DNA of 64,000 bases from Paramagnetospirillum kuznetsovii (GCF_003284725.1 NZ_PGTO01000001.1:124001-188000); one strand, 5' to 3'; numbered from the stretch's first letter, positions 28,749 through 38,409 are shown. Notes: generated by a model not told the origin, from the sequence alone. Numbers and translations are program-made.

Positions 28749-29752
28749 CTCTCCCCTTCCCTCTTGAAGCCGGGGACGCTGCCGGAGAAGCTGGCGCGGC
28801 CCTTGGGCTCCGTATCCGCGGCGTCGCCTTTGTCGCCCTTTTTCTGGGGGATGAAGACGCCTTGCACCCGCTTGCCGGTATCGGCGCCGCCGGGCGTTCC
28901 GGGGAACAGCTTGCTCACCCCGGTGTTGAGGTTGACATGGGCCCAGCCGCCTTCGAGCTGATTGCCACCCTCGCGGCTGATCTTAACCGAACCGGAGACG
29001 GTGGCGATACCGGTTTCGGCGTTATAATCGCCGCGCTCACCGGTCACCACTTCGGTGGGGGTGATGATCTGGACATGGCCATAGGCGTCCGAGCGTTGCA
29101 GTTCAAGGCCGCCGCCGGAGTCACTCTTGGCGCCCGGCTTGCCATCCATCGGCTTGGACTGAGGCGCAGCGGGCTTGGCCCCCGGTTTGCCCTTGGCCCC
29201 GGCATTGGGATCCTTGTCCTTGAAATGGGCGGTCAGCACGTCGCCCTTCAGGGTCTTGGTATCCTGCGTCGCGACGGCGTCGCCGCGCAAAACCGCCATG
29301 CGCTTCAGTTCCCAGTATTCCAGCGAGTCGGTGGCCTGGAAGCTGTCGGTGGGGGTGACCAGCTTGGCGGGGCTGCCCTTCAGCACGAACACCGCCTTGT
29401 CCAGGTCGTAGATGGCCTTGTGGCCGGTGGCGGTATCGTTGGGGGAACGGATCACCACATTGCCGTCGGCGTCGAGGCGCCAGATCTCGTCGCCCTTGGC
29501 CCCCTTGCGGTAATGGGCGGTCAGCACGTCGGCGTCGATGGTCATGTCGCCACGGATGGCGTGGGCGTTGCCGCGCGCCACCACCCGCAATTCCTCGGAA
29601 TGCCATTCGATGCCGTTGTCGGAATAGACCTGAATCTGCTGGTCGCCGGACTTGCTCATCTCGAAGCCCTGGGCAAGGGCGCCCGTCGTCAGGCCCATTG
29701 ACGCCAAACCCAGCGATATCTGCACGCTCAGTAAGAGGGCGGTCGGCTTCAT
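28745..29752 (-). CDS. lptA: Periplasmic LPS transport protein LptA (OstA-like)
   Basis: 335 residues, with a signal peptide of about 28 residues ([24 protein letters not shown]). OstA/LptA jelly-roll repeats follow ([31 protein letters not shown], then GVFVLKG-type and [35 protein letters not shown]). These form the periplasmic bridge that carries LPS to LptDE. A Lys/Pro/Gly-rich insertion (about 190-220) interrupts the fold, and the protein is longer than E. coli LptA (185), as in other alphaproteobacteria. Overlaps lptC and lptB by 4 bp each. Confidence 0.9.
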   Translation of the reverse strand: MKPTALLLSVQISLGLASMGLTTGALAQGFEMSKSGDQQIQVYSDNGIEWHSEELRVVARGNAHAIRGDMTIDADVLTAHYRKGAKGDEIWRLDADGNVVIRSPNDTATGHKAIYDLDKAVFVLKGSPAKLVTPTDSFQATDSLEYWELKRMAVLRGDAVATQDTKTLKGDVLTAHFKDKDPNAGAKGKPGAKPAAPQSKPMDGKPGAKSDSGGGLELQRSDAYGHVQIITPTEVVTGERGDYNAETGIATVSGSVKISREGGNQLEGGWAHVNLNTGVSKLFPGTPGGADTGKRVQGVFIPQKKGDKGDAADTEPKGRASFSGSVPGFKREGER

Positions 29753-30438
29753 CGACTTTTGGCTCCCTTGCCCTGGCCCTTCGGCGAGGCACCCTTCAAG
29801 CTGAGATGGGCCTTGCCGGTGAAAATGATTTCGCGTCCCTTGCCCGCCAGCTCGAAACCGGTGGATTCGATGCGGCCTTGCGGGCCGTGTCCATCCACCG
29901 GATCGAACCCCTTGCCCGAATTATGCCCCAGATCGATCACGGCGGTCGGCGTGTGAAGTTCGTAACCGGCATCGTGGTACAGATTCACCCCGCCGGAAAG
30001 ATCAAGAATCTTGGTGGACTGGTGATAGAGGCCGGTGACCGCGTCCACCACGATATTGGCGCCCGACGACGAGGTGAAGTCCGCCTTGGGCGCCTGCAGG
30101 TGAATCAGATCCGAATTGCCCGGTTCCTGGACCGCCAGATCCGAGGTCACCGCGAAGGGCCGGTTGGATTCGTCGACGCCGAAATACCGGGCGTTCTGCA
30201 TGGCCAAGGTCTCCACCTTGGCGGAGGGCAGGTTGGCGAAGCCGATCTGGAAGCGCTTGTCCTCCATGGCCAGCTTGGGCCAGACCACCACGAGGGCCAG
30301 CAGCAGCGCCGCCAGACTGGGCAGCAGCACCTTCATGAAGCCGACGAAACGGGAATAGCGGGCGAAAGGCCCGGTCAGCGGCGCCCGCAGCCGCCGCCTG
30401 ATCATTTCCATGGGATTGGCACCCGCCCGCGGAACCAT
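29749..30438 (-). CDS. lptC: LPS export protein LptC
   Basis: 229-residue bitopic protein with one transmembrane helix at about 36-56 (MKVLLPSLAALLLALVVVWPKL) and a periplasmic LptC/OstA-type domain that passes LPS from LptFG to LptA. Start ATG 30438 (MVPRAGANPMEMIRRRL) lies 4 bp after the kdsD stop; the frame is open upstream but overlaps kdsD. The stop overlaps the lptA start (ATGA). Confidence 0.88.
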   Translation of the reverse strand: MVPRAGANPMEMIRRRLRAPLTGPFARYSRFVGFMKVLLPSLAALLLALVVVWPKLAMEDKRFQIGFANLPSAKVETLAMQNARYFGVDESNRPFAVTSDLAVQEPGNSDLIHLQAPKADFTSSSGANIVVDAVTGLYHQSTKILDLSGGVNLYHDAGYELHTPTAVIDLGHNSGKGFDPVDGHGPQGRIESTGFELAGKGREIIFTGKAHLSLKGASPKGQGKGAKSR

Positions 30439-30442
30439 GGCG

Positions 30443-31408
30443 CTATGCCACCCCCGCGCGCAGGCAGTCGTGCACATGCAGCACCCCCACCGGTGTGCCG
30501 TCATCTTCCACCACGAACAGGCTGGTGATGGATTTGGTGTTCATGATGCGCAGCGCCTCGGCCGCCAGCGAATTGGGCCCGACCGTCTTGGGCGCCACGG
30601 TCATGGCGGCCTCGGCCGACAGGTTCAGCAGATCCGAGCGCATGTGGCGGCGCAGATCGCCGTCGGTGATGATTCCGGCCAACCGGCCGCCCCGATCCAC
30701 CACGCCGGCGCAGCCCAGGCTCTTGGCGGTCATCACCAGTAGAACCTCGGACATGACGGTTTCCAGCGATACCAGTGGCAGGCGGTCGCCGCCATGCATC
30801 AGATCGCGCACCTTGAGCAGGCGCTGACCCAGCTTGCCGCCGGGATGAAAGACCTTGAAATCGGCGGCGGTAAAGCCCTTGCGCTCCAGCAGGGTCACCG
30901 CCAGGGCATCGCCCAGCGCCAGCATCATGGTGGTCGAGGTGGTGGGCGCCAGCCCCATGGGACAGGCTTCCGGGATGGGTGGCAGTACCAGGGCGATGTC
31001 GGCCGAGGTGGCGAGCGTGCTGCCGTCCCGCGCCGTGATGCCGATCAGCGGGATTTCGAAGCGCCTTGTATAGGCGACGATGTCGCCCAGTTCCGGCGTC
31101 TCGCCCGAATTGGACAGCGCCACCACCGCGTCGTCGGCCGTCACCATGCCAAGATCGCCGTGGCTGGCCTCGGCGGGATGGATATAGAAGGCGGGCCGAC
31201 CGGTCGACGCCAGGGTGGCGGCGATCTTGCGTCCCACATGGCCGCTCTTGCCCATGCCGGTGACGATGACGCGGCCCTTGGCCGCTTCCAGGATCCCCAC
31301 CGCCGCCAGGAAGGCATCGCCCAGACCGGCGGCAAGGGCGCTCAGAGCCTCCGCCTCGATGGCGAGCACCCGGCGGGCGGTGGCGATATCATCGGCGGCG
31401 GATGTCAT
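30443..31408 (-). CDS. kdsD: Arabinose-5-phosphate isomerase (KpsF/GutQ family)
   Basis: 321 residues: SIS domain (about 30-180; GKSGHVGRKIAATLASTGRPAFYIHPAEASHGDLGM) and two CBS domains (about 205-320; the last with DGTPVGVLHVHDCLRAGVA). Converts ribulose-5-phosphate to arabinose-5-phosphate, the first step of Kdo synthesis for LPS, which fits its place ahead of lptCAB. Start ATG 31406-31408. It is divergent from the TetR gene. Confidence 0.94.
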   Translation of the reverse strand: MTSAADDIATARRVLAIEAEALSALAAGLGDAFLAAVGILEAAKGRVIVTGMGKSGHVGRKIAATLASTGRPAFYIHPAEASHGDLGMVTADDAVVALSNSGETPELGDIVAYTRRFEIPLIGITARDGSTLATSADIALVLPPIPEACPMGLAPTTSTTMMLALGDALAVTLLERKGFTAADFKVFHPGGKLGQRLLKVRDLMHGGDRLPLVSLETVMSEVLLVMTAKSLGCAGVVDRGGRLAGIITDGDLRRHMRSDLLNLSAEAAMTVAPKTVGPNSLAAEALRIMNTKSITSLFVVEDDGTPVGVLHVHDCLRAGVA

Positions 31409-31520
31409 GGCGATTCAAAACCTAGCGGCGGTGCAGCCCTAACTATACGAATCCGGGTTTAGACGGAAAGGCAAAAGCAAGCGGCTGGTCCGTTTCCTGC
31501 ATAAAATTCCGGTTCTTTCA

Positions 31521-31544
31521 AAACTGAACCGGATGGTTTAGTTT
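31521..31544. promoter_or_regulatory. TetR-type operator palindrome
   Basis: aaactgaacc (31521-31530), spacer ggat, ggtttagttt (31535-31544): arms match at 9 of 10 positions. It lies 28 bp before the chosen TetR start and between that gene and kdsD, as expected for an autoregulatory operator. Confidence 0.65.
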
Positions 31545-31572
31545 CATGGAAGCGTGTGGAGCAACCCAGTCT

Positions 31573-32193
31573 ATGGCCAAAGTCGGACGCAAACCCTCGG
31601 CGAAACGGGAAGCCATTCTCGACGCCGCCCAAGCCGCCTTCCTGGAGGACGGCTATGCCGCCACCAGCATGGATGGGGTGGCGCTGGGCGCCTGCGTGTC
31701 CAAGGCCACCATCTATGCCCATTTCGCCAGCAAGGATCAGCTGTTCGCGGCGGTGATCCAACGGCGTTGCGAGCGGGAATCCGTCTTCCAGGCCCCGGAG
31801 GGACTGCCCGACGCCAGGACCGCCCTGACCCAGGTCGCCAGGCGGCTGTTGGGGCTGCTGCTGTCGCCCGAGGCCCTGGCCATGTATCGGGTGGTGGTGT
31901 CCGAATCCATGCGCCAGCCCGATTTGGCCCGCGCCTTCTATGAATCCGGTCCCGCCGCGGGCAAGGCTCAGATCGCCGAAATCATGGCGGAACTGGCGCG
32001 GCGCGGCGCCTTGACCCTGTCCGATCCCTGGCAGGCCACCGACATGTTCATCGGCATGCTGCGCACCGATCTGTTCATGCGCAAGCTGCTGGGCCTGCCC
32101 CTGCGCGAGGATCAATCGCCGGAGCAGGTCATCGACACCGCCGTGGACATCATGATGCGGGCCTATGGGCCTGTTCGGCCGCCCGTCGCTTGA
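31573..32193 (+). CDS. TetR/AcrR family transcriptional regulator
   Basis: About 206 residues. The N-terminal helix-turn-helix domain reads AILDAAQAAFLEDGYAATSMDGVALGACVSKATIYAHFASKDQLFAAVI, followed by a helical ligand-binding domain with a TetR_C_33/AefR-like pattern (FQAPEGLPDARTALTQVARRLLGLLLSPEALAMYRVVVSES). I chose ATG 31573 (MAKVGRKPS), which has GGAG upstream; ATG 31546 abuts the palindromic operator and lacks a ribosome site. No efflux operon is adjacent, so the target may be elsewhere or only itself. The gene is convergent with leuB, 4 bp away. Confidence 0.88.
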   Translation: MAKVGRKPSAKREAILDAAQAAFLEDGYAATSMDGVALGACVSKATIYAHFASKDQLFAAVIQRRCERESVFQAPEGLPDARTALTQVARRLLGLLLSPEALAMYRVVVSESMRQPDLARAFYESGPAAGKAQIAEIMAELARRGALTLSDPWQATDMFIGMLRTDLFMRKLLGLPLREDQSPEQVIDTAVDIMMRAYGPVRPPVA

Positions 32194-32197
32194 TGCT

Positions 32198-33304
32198 TTA
32201 ACTGATCTTGTCCAGCTCGCGGACCACGGCTTCGCCCATGACGGTGGTCGAGACCTTGGCCTTGCCCGCCTGCATGATGTCGGCGGTGCGCAGGCCACCC
32301 TTCAACACGGTCTTGACGGCGGTCTCGATCATCTCGGCCTCGGCGTCCATGTTGAAGGAATAGCGCAGGCACATGGCGAAGGACAGGATGGTGGCCAGGG
32401 GATTGGCCATGTCCTTGCCCGCGATGTCGGGCGCCGAGCCGTGCACCGGCTCGTAGAGCGCCTTACGGCGTCCTTCGGCGTCGGCGGCGCCCAGCGAGGC
32501 CGACGGCAGCATGCCCAGCGAGCCGGTCAGCATGGCGGCACAATCAGACAGGATGTCGCCGAACATGTTCTCGGTGACCATGACGTCGAACTGCTTGGGA
32601 TTGCGCACCAGCTGCATGGCGGCGTTGTCCACGTACATATGGGTCAGTTCCACGTCGGGGAACTCTTCCTTTTGCAGTTTGATCATCTCTTCGCGCCACA
32701 GCACGGTGCATTCCAGCACATTGGCCTTGTCCACCGAGCACAGCTTCTTGTTGCGCTTGCGGGCCAGCTCGAAGGCGACGCGGCCGATGCGGACGATTTC
32801 CGGGGTGGTGTAGACCAGGGTGTTGAAGCCCTTGCGGCTGCCGTCGGCCAGGGTCTCGATGCCGCGCGGCTCGCCGAAATACAGGCCGCCGGTCAGCTCG
32901 CGCAGGATCATGATGTCCAGGCCCGCCACCACGTCGTGCTTCAGGGTCGAGGCGTCGGCCAGGGCGTCCAGCACGGTGGCGGGGCGCAGATTGGCGAACA
33001 GGCCCATATCCTTGCGGATGCCCAGCAGGCCGCGCTCGGGCTTCTTGTCGAACGGCAGATCGTCCCATTTCGGGCCACCCACCGCGCCCAGCAGCACGGC
33101 ATCGGCGGCCAGGGCGGCTTCCAGCGTCTGGGTGGGATAAGGCGTGCCGTGGACGTCATAGGCGGCACCGCCTAGCAGGCCCTCGGAGATGTCGAACTCG
33201 ATCTTCCGCTTCTTCGCCATCCAATCGATGATGCGGCGAACCTGGGTCATGACTTCGACGCCGATGCCGTCACCGGGCAGAATCAAGAGCTTCTTGGCGG
33301 CCAT
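32198..33304 (-). CDS. leuB: 3-isopropylmalate dehydrogenase
   Basis: 368-residue NAD-dependent beta-decarboxylating dehydrogenase in the third step of leucine synthesis. It begins [19 protein letters not shown], with the conserved substrate residues in [20 protein letters not shown] and the metal and cofactor region [33 protein letters not shown] 33304 follows GGGAGAG. Last gene of the leuC-leuD-leuB run. Confidence 0.97.
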   Translation of the reverse strand: MAAKKLLILPGDGIGVEVMTQVRRIIDWMAKKRKIEFDISEGLLGGAAYDVHGTPYPTQTLEAALAADAVLLGAVGGPKWDDLPFDKKPERGLLGIRKDMGLFANLRPATVLDALADASTLKHDVVAGLDIMILRELTGGLYFGEPRGIETLADGSRKGFNTLVYTTPEIVRIGRVAFELARKRNKKLCSVDKANVLECTVLWREEMIKLQKEEFPDVELTHMYVDNAAMQLVRNPKQFDVMVTENMFGDILSDCAAMLTGSLGMLPSASLGAADAEGRRKALYEPVHGSAPDIAGKDMANPLATILSFAMCLRYSFNMDAEAEMIETAVKTVLKGGLRTADIMQAGKAKVSTTVMGEAVVRELDKIS

Positions 33305-33346
33305 GCTACTCTCCCACAAAGATCGAATGCGTGTGATGGGCTGTGA

Positions 33347-33952
33347 TTACAGCCAAGGGGTGGAGGCCTTGCGGGCGTCCTCGAAGGCGGTGATCTTGGC
33401 TTCGCGCTGCAAGGTCAGGCCGATATCGTCCAGACCATTGAGCAGGCAATGCTTGCGGAAGGGATCGACCTCGAACGTGATGCAGCCGCCGTCGGGGCCG
33501 GTGATGGTCTGCTTTTCCAGATCCACCGTCACGATGGCGTTGGAGCCGCGCGAGGCGTCATCCAGCAGCTTGTCCACCTCGTCCTGGGGCAGGACGATGG
33601 GCAGGATGCCGTTCTTGAAGCAGTTGTTGAAGAAGATGTCGGCGAAGCTGGGCGCGATGACGCAGCGGATGCCGAAATCATTGATGGCCCAGGGCGCATG
33701 CTCACGCGACGAACCGCAGCCGAAATTGGCCCCGGCCACCAGGATCTTGGCGGCACGGTAGGCGGGCTTGTTCAGCACGAAGTCGGGAACCTCGGCGCCT
33801 TCGGGCGTGTAGCGCATCTCGTCGAACAGGTTCTTGCCCAGCCCGGTGCGCTTGATGGTCTTCAGGAACTGCTTGGGGATGATCATATCGGTATCGATAT
33901 TGATCATGGCCAGCGGCGCCGCGACGCCGGTCAGGGTGGTGAACTTTTCCAT
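33347..33952 (-). CDS. leuD: 3-isopropylmalate dehydratase small subunit
   Basis: 201-residue swivelling-domain partner of LeuC. Signature [31 protein letters not shown] and the loop [46 protein letters not shown] chose the start at MEKFTTLTG (33952); ATG 33964 (MEEQMEK) is also in frame, but AAGGAG directly touches it, which favours the inner start. It is separated from leuC by about 700 bp carrying a DUF559 gene and repeats, unusual for a two-subunit enzyme. Confidence 0.95.
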   Translation of the reverse strand: MEKFTTLTGVAAPLAMINIDTDMIIPKQFLKTIKRTGLGKNLFDEMRYTPEGAEVPDFVLNKPAYRAAKILVAGANFGCGSSREHAPWAINDFGIRCVIAPSFADIFFNNCFKNGILPIVLPQDEVDKLLDDASRGSNAIVTVDLEKQTITGPDGGCITFEVDPFRKHCLLNGLDDIGLTLQREAKITAFEDARKASTPWL

Positions 33953-33969
33953 CTGCTCTTCCATCTCCT

Positions 33970-34223
33970 TGCACCCCCACCCCCGGCCCCTCCCCACAAG
34001 GGGGAGGGGGGGAGCGAGATGACCCCAACCCCCCTCCCCTTTGATGGGGAGGGGGGCCTTATCTCTTGCTTTCCTCCCCTTGATGGGGAAGGGGCACCTT
34101 AGTTTTGCTCCCCTCCCCTTGATGGGGAAGGGGCACCTTCGTTTTGCTCCTCTCCCCTTGATGGGGAGGGGGCACCTTCGTTTTGCTCCCCTCCCCTTGA
34201 TGGGGAGGGGTCGGGGGTGGGGT
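33970..34223. repeat. 39-bp tandem hairpin array (VNTR) between leuD and DUF559
   Basis: The core gatgggg recurs at 34043, 34082, 34121, 34160 and 34199, exactly 39 bp apart. Each unit carries a cccctccccttgatggggag-type hairpin plus a (c)accttcgttttgctc spacer with small differences between copies. A further ggcccctccccacaaggggg hairpin (about 33985-34012) precedes it, and gtcgggggtggggtg ends it. No coding sense; 285 bp between genes. Confidence 0.95.
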
Positions 34224-34237
34224 GATACCGCGTCGGC

Positions 34238-34597
34238 CTAGGCCTGAAGACCCAGCGTCTCGCGCACCACCCGCATGACCCCATCCATATTACCCAAGAC
34301 ATCGGAATTCCAGAATCTCAGAACCCGATATCCTTGCCCTTCAAGCCAAACCGTCCGCCGCGTATCGGCGATAACACCGTCTTCCAATCCGTGCTGGCCG
34401 CCATCGACCTCGATGATCAATCGCGCCGCGTGACTGGCGAAATCAGCGATATAGGGTCCAATGGGGGCCTGACGCCTGAAATGGAACCCGACGGTCTTCA
34501 ACTCCCTCAAACATTTCCAAAGGGCGCGTTCGGCATCGGTCTGATTGGCCCTGAGCCACCTTGCCCGCGTGTCGGCCACCGTCCGCGCCCTCTTCAA
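34238..34597 (-). CDS. DUF559 endonuclease-like protein
   Basis: 119 residues with the PD-(D/E)xK-like DUF559 fold related to very-short-patch-repair nucleases: LRANQTDAERALWKCLRELKTVGFHFRRQAPIGPYIADFASHAARLIIEVDGGQH, with the probable catalytic Asp and Glu in ADFAS and IIEVDGGQH and the later YRVLRFWNSDVL. Starts at TTG 34597 (or GTG 34579); no good ribosome site is seen. It sits inside the leuCD gap, with a 39-bp repeat array on one side and a perfect hairpin on the other, as if it arrived as a cassette. Substrate and role unknown. Confidence 0.82.
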   Translation of the reverse strand: MKRARTVADTRARWLRANQTDAERALWKCLRELKTVGFHFRRQAPIGPYIADFASHAARLIIEVDGGQHGLEDGVIADTRRTVWLEGQGYRVLRFWNSDVLGNMDGVMRVVRETLGLQA

Positions 34598-34602
34598 GCA
34601 TC

Positions 34603-34645
34603 CCCCGCCTCCCCCCTCCCCACGAGGGGGAGGGGGGAGGCGGGG
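34603..34645. repeat. 19-bp perfect hairpin bordering the DUF559 gene
   Basis: ccccgcctcccccctcccc (34603-34621), loop acgag, and its exact complement 34627-34645. It lies 10 bp from the leuC stop and 5 bp from the DUF559 start, in the same sequence style as the array at 33970-34223. Confidence 0.9.
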
Positions 34646-34655
34646 TAATCCAAGT

Positions 34656-36059
34656 CTACAACGACCTCACATCCGTCAGCTTGCCGGTGATGGCGGCGGC
34701 GGCGGCCATGGCGGGGCTGACCAGATGGGTGCGGCCGCCGCGACCCTGGCGGCCCTCGAAATTGCGGTTCGAGGTGGACGCCGAGCGCTGGCCGGGCTTC
34801 AGCTGGTCGGCGTTCATGGCCAGGCACATGGAGCAGCCGGGCTCGCGCCATTCGGCGCCCGCCTCGATGAAGACCTTGTCCAGGCCTTCCGCTTCCGCCT
34901 GTTCCTTGACCAGACCGGAGCCGGGCACGATCAGCGCCTGGACGTTCGCGGCCACCTTGCGGCCCTTGAAGATTTCGGCGGCGGCACGGAAGTCCTCGAT
35001 GCGGCCGTTGGTGCACGATCCGATGAACACCACGTCCACCGCGATGTCGGTGGCCTTCATGCCCGCCGTCAGACCCATATAGTCCAGCGAGCGCTGCACC
35101 GCCTTGCGCTTGGCCTCGTCCTTGATGTCGGCGGGATTGGGCACGGTGCCGGTGATGGCGATGACGTCCTCGGGGCTGGTGCCCCAGGTGATCTGCGGCA
35201 CCAGGGCGGCGGCGTCGATGGTGATTTCGCTATCGAAACGGGCGCCGTCGTCGGTGTGCAGGGTCTTCCAGTAATGGACGGCGGCTTCGAACGCGGCGCC
35301 CTTGGGGCTGCGCGGCTTGCCCGCGATATAGGCGAAGGTCTTCTCGTCGGGGGCGATCAGCCCCGCCCGCGCACCCGCCTCGATGGTCATGTTGCAGACC
35401 GTCATGCGGCCTTCCATGGACAGGTCGCGAATGGCCTCGCCCGCGTATTCCACCACATAGCCGGTGCCGCCGGCGGTGCCGATCTTGCCGACGATGGCCA
35501 GCACGATGTCCTTGGCGGTGACGCCGGCGGGCGCCTTGCCGTTGACGGTGATGCGCATGTTCTTGGCGGGCTTTTGCACCAGGGTCTGGGTGGCGAGCAC
35601 ATGCTCGACCTCAGAGGTGCCGATGCCGAAGGCCAGCGAACCGAAGGCGCCGTGGGTCGAGGTGTGGGAATCGCCGCAGACGATGGTGGTGCCGGGCAGG
35701 GTGAAGCCCTGTTCCGGCCCGATGATATGAACGACGCCCTGGCGGATATCGTCCATGCCGTAATATTCGACGCCGAACTTCTTGGCATTGGCGGCCAGGG
35801 TTTCCACCTGGACCCGGCTTTCCTCGTTCTCGATGCCCTTGGACCGGTCGGTGGTCGGCACGTTGTGATCGGCCACGGCCAGGGTCAGCTCGGGATGGCG
35901 GACCTTGCGGCCGCTCATCTCCAGGCCCTCGAAGGCCTGCGGGCTGGTGACCTCGTGGACCAGATGGCGGTCGATATAGATCAGACAGGTGCCATCGTCT
36001 TGGACATCCACCAGATGGGCGTCCCAGATCTTGTCGAACAACGTGCGGAGCTTGGCCAT
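34656..36059 (-). CDS. leuC: 3-isopropylmalate dehydratase large subunit
   Basis: 467-residue aconitase-family subunit holding the 4Fe-4S cluster. Begins [17 protein letters not shown]. The substrate loop [29 protein letters not shown] and the cluster cysteines are visible: [20 protein letters not shown] near 350 and [11 protein letters not shown] near 410. It makes 3-isopropylmalate from 2-isopropylmalate with LeuD. It follows rplS by 192 bp of repeats. Confidence 0.97.
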   Translation of the reverse strand: MAKLRTLFDKIWDAHLVDVQDDGTCLIYIDRHLVHEVTSPQAFEGLEMSGRKVRHPELTLAVADHNVPTTDRSKGIENEESRVQVETLAANAKKFGVEYYGMDDIRQGVVHIIGPEQGFTLPGTTIVCGDSHTSTHGAFGSLAFGIGTSEVEHVLATQTLVQKPAKNMRITVNGKAPAGVTAKDIVLAIVGKIGTAGGTGYVVEYAGEAIRDLSMEGRMTVCNMTIEAGARAGLIAPDEKTFAYIAGKPRSPKGAAFEAAVHYWKTLHTDDGARFDSEITIDAAALVPQITWGTSPEDVIAITGTVPNPADIKDEAKRKAVQRSLDYMGLTAGMKATDIAVDVVFIGSCTNGRIEDFRAAAEIFKGRKVAANVQALIVPGSGLVKEQAEAEGLDKVFIEAGAEWREPGCSMCLAMNADQLKPGQRSASTSNRNFEGRQGRGGRTHLVSPAMAAAAAITGKLTDVRSL

Positions 36060-36116
36060 GGCAGTTCCCTAACTAAACCCAATAACCATCGGAGCGGACG
36101 ACCGGCATCCAGCCCC

Positions 36117-36228
36117 CCTCACCCCGACCCTCTCCCCCCAAAAGGTGGGAGAGGGAGCGATGCACTATGCCCTCGCCCGCTTGCGGGAGAGGGAGGGCCC
36201 CACGCCATGAGGCGTGGGAGGGTGAGGG
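36117..36228. repeat. Mosaic palindromic repeat between rplS and leuC
   Basis: Outer arms ccctcacc (36117-36124) and ggtgaggg (36221-36228). Inside lie ccctctccc/gggagaggg, ccctcgcccgcttgcgggag and cccacgcc-atga-ggcgtggg hairpins. This is the CCCTCACCCC/GGGAGAGGG repeat style common between genes of GC-rich Proteobacteria. Confidence 0.8.
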
Positions 36229-36251
36229 CCGGACGACGAAAGTCGCCCGTC

Positions 36252-36725
36252 CTATTCCTCGGCGCTGGCGCTGGCGGCGGCCTTGGCGGCGCTTTCCACC
36301 TTGGCCGAGGCCTTGGCGGCGGCGGCATCGGCGCGCTCACCGGCGGAGACCTTGCCGGAATGGCCGGTGGTCTGCTCGGCGATACGGGCCGACTTGCCGC
36401 GACGGTCGCGCAGATAGTACAGCTTGGCGCGCCGCACATCGCCGCGACGGATCACGTCGATGGAGGCGATGTTGGGCGAATACAGCGGGAAGATACGCTC
36501 CACGCCCTCGCCGTAGGAAATCTTGCGGACCACGAAGGAGGAATTCAGGCCGTCGTTCTTGCGGGCGATGCAGACGCCTTCATAGGCCTGCACGCGCTCG
36601 CGATTGCCTTCGATCACCTTCACGTTCACCTTCACCGTGTCGCCCGGAGCGAAGCTGGGCACGCCGCGCGTGGCGGTCAGCTTCTCGATCTGCTCCTTCT
36701 CGAGCTGCTCAATGATGTTCACCAT
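36252..36725 (-). CDS. rplS: 50S ribosomal protein L19
   Basis: 157 residues; core [115 protein letters not shown]. The last 45 residues are an Ala/Lys/Glu-rich extension typical of alphaproteobacterial L19. It binds at the 30S-50S interface. The start lies 3 bp after the trmD stop. Confidence 0.97.
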   Translation of the reverse strand: MVNIIEQLEKEQIEKLTATRGVPSFAPGDTVKVNVKVIEGNRERVQAYEGVCIARKNDGLNSSFVVRKISYGEGVERIFPLYSPNIASIDVIRRGDVRRAKLYYLRDRRGKSARIAEQTTGHSGKVSAGERADAAAAKASAKVESAAKAAASASAEE

Positions 36726-36728
36726 GGC

Positions 36729-37445
36729 TCAACCCTCACCTACTTTAGTGGCAGCGCGGTACCGATCCCACAGATCGGGCCGGCGCTGCCGGGTTATGTC
36801 CTCCGCCTGACGCTTTCGCCAGGCGCTGATCTTCTCGTGGTGACCGGACAGCAACACGTCCGGCACCGCCCGCCCGTCCCAAACCTGGGGGCGGGTATAG
36901 TGGGGATATTCCAGCAATCCCCACTCGAAGCTCTCTTCCGCCAGCGACTCCTGCTTGCCGATGACACCGGGAAGCAGCCGCACGATGGCGTCCAACATCA
37001 CCAGCGCCGCCGTCTCGCCGCCCGAAAGGACGAAGTCGCCGACGCTGACCTCGAGCGCCCGGTGGGCCTCCAGCAACCGCTGGTCGACGCCCTCGAAACG
37101 CCCGCACAACACCCTGACGCCCGGCCCTTCGGCCAATTCGCGGACCAGCGACTGGTCCAGCAACCGCCCTCGCGGCGTCATATACACCAACGGCCCGACC
37201 CCCGGAGTTCCCCGGATGGCGGCGTCCAGCACGTCGGGACGCATCACCATTCCGGCCCCGCCGCCGAAGGGCGAATCGTCCACGTTGCGGTGCTTGTCCG
37301 TGGCGAAGCCCCGGATGTCCACCGCGTCCATGGACCAGATCGCGTCCTCCAGCGCCCGGCCCGCCAAAGACAGACCGAGAGGCCCCGGAAACATCTCGGG
37401 GAAGATGGACAACACGGTCGCCCGCCAGGGCTGCCTATTCTCCAC
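36729..37445 (-). CDS. trmD: tRNA (guanine-37-N1)-methyltransferase
   Basis: About 238 residues. SPOUT-class enzyme making m1G37 in tRNAs with [27 protein letters not shown] starts the domain. The trefoil-knot SAM site includes [39 protein letters not shown] and [32 protein letters not shown] chose GTG 37445, preceded by GAGGAG, overlapping rimM by 11 bp; an ATG 8 codons upstream is deeper inside rimM. Confidence 0.95.
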   Translation of the reverse strand: MENRQPWRATVLSIFPEMFPGPLGLSLAGRALEDAIWSMDAVDIRGFATDKHRNVDDSPFGGGAGMVMRPDVLDAAIRGTPGVGPLVYMTPRGRLLDQSLVRELAEGPGVRVLCGRFEGVDQRLLEAHRALEVSVGDFVLSGGETAALVMLDAIVRLLPGVIGKQESLAEESFEWGLLEYPHYTRPQVWDGRAVPDVLLSGHHEKISAWRKRQAEDITRQRRPDLWDRYRAATKVGEG

Positions 37446-37959
37446 CGTCCCGCTCCTCTTCGGCCGCATAGACCGGCGGGATCACCACCAGCCGTCCACC
37501 CGGCACATCCACCTCGGGCACCTGCGCCTTGGTGAAGGGGACCATCAGGTTTCCCTTCGGCGCCAGCGCGATGTCCAACACGTCACCGGCTCCGAAATCG
37601 TGCACCGCCGAAACGGTTCCCAATCTGGTTCCGGCCAAGTCCTCCACCGCCAATCCGATCAGGTCGGAATAGAGGAACTCGTCCTCCTCGACCTTCGGCA
37701 GGCGATGACGGGCCACCCAAAGCTTGGTGCCCTTCAACGCCTCGGCGGCATCGCGGTCCGCGATCCCCTCCAGGGTGGCGATGACCGAACCCTTGGCCTC
37801 GCCCGTCACCTTGAGACGGATCTTGCGGCTTCCGGTCTCGTCCTCCACCGGGGAGTAAAAGCCGATATCCTTCGGCTCCTCGGTGAAGCTCTTGATCCGG
37901 ACCGCGCCCCTGACCCCATGCACGCCAACGATCAGGCCGACGCACACCCGGTCCGTCAT
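37435..37959 (-). CDS. rimM: 16S rRNA processing protein RimM
   Basis: 174 residues: N-terminal RimM beta-barrel ([25 protein letters not shown]) and C-terminal PRC-barrel ([31 protein letters not shown]... [15 protein letters not shown]). Helps 30S maturation by binding S19. Standard place in rpsP-rimM-trmD-rplS. Confidence 0.95.
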   Translation of the reverse strand: MTDRVCVGLIVGVHGVRGAVRIKSFTEEPKDIGFYSPVEDETGSRKIRLKVTGEAKGSVIATLEGIADRDAAEALKGTKLWVARHRLPKVEEDEFLYSDLIGLAVEDLAGTRLGTVSAVHDFGAGDVLDIALAPKGNLMVPFTKAQVPEVDVPGGRLVVIPPVYAAEEERDGGE

Positions 37960-37976
37960 GGCTTACTCGGCGCCCG

Positions 37977-37998
37977 CGATCCGATAAATCGGATCGCA
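37977..37998 (-). other. 10-bp perfect hairpin between rpsP and rimM
   Basis: gcgatccgat-aa-atcggatcgc lies 20 bp before the rimM start on the transcript. Together with the hairpin over the rpsP stop codon it may slow ribosomes or mark an RNA processing site. No T-tract, so it is not a typical terminator. Confidence 0.6.
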
Positions 37999-38014
37999 TT
38001 CGTCAAACATGGCC

Positions 38015-38040
38015 AGCGCGGAATACATTTATTCCGCGCT
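38015..38040 (-). other. 11-bp perfect hairpin enclosing the rpsP stop codon
   Basis: agcgcggaata (38015-38025), loop catt, tattccgcgct (38030-38040). The UAA stop of rpsP (38029-38031) is at the top of the stem, so the hairpin involves the last codons of the gene. Confidence 0.65.
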
Positions 38041-38409
38041 GGCGGGAGCTTCGGCTTCGGCGGCCAGGGCGGCGGCGCGTTCGGCGTTGTCCTTGGCGCG
38101 CTGCTGGGCCTTGGCCTTGGGCTGCGGCTTCTTGGTCTGCTCGGGCTTGGCGGTCTTGGCCACCAGGCCGCGATCGGCGAAGAAGCGGATCAGGCGGTCG
38201 GTGGGCTGGGCGCCGACCGAGAGCCAATGCTTCACGCGCTCGTCATTGAGGATCCAGCGCTGCTCGGATTCGACCGGCAGCATGGGGTTGTAGGTGCCCA
38301 CCTTCTCGATGAAGCGGCCGTCACGCGGGCTGCGCGCGTCGGCGACGACGATCTTGTAGAAGGGGCGCTTCTTGGCGCCACCGCGGGAGAGACGAATCTT
38401 CAGAGCCAT
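38029..38409 (-). CDS. rpsP: 30S ribosomal protein S16
   Basis: 126 residues: S16 core [44 protein letters not shown] (about 1-85), then an Ala/Lys/Glu-rich tail of about 40 residues typical of alphaproteobacteria. First ribosomal gene after ffh, separated from it by a dispersed structured repeat. Confidence 0.97.
   Translation of the reverse strand: MALKIRLSRGGAKKRPFYKIVVADARSPRDGRFIEKVGTYNPMLPVESEQRWILNDERVKHWLSVGAQPTDRLIRFFADRGLVAKTAKPEQTKKPQPKAKAQQRAKDNAERAAALAAEAEAPASAE

Noticed and set aside
33970-34223. CRISPR array
   Set aside because: The unit is a contiguous 39-bp tandem repeat; the spacer parts are nearly identical between units and there are no cas genes.
34238-34597. Calling DUF559 a Vsr mismatch endonuclease
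   Set aside because: No Dcm-type methylase is adjacent and only the fold-level motif is shared, so a specific repair role is not supported.
34545-37535. Open frame of about 1000 codons on the plus strand
   Set aside because: Runs antisense through leuC, rplS and trmD, all of which are certain genes; product has no recognisable feature.
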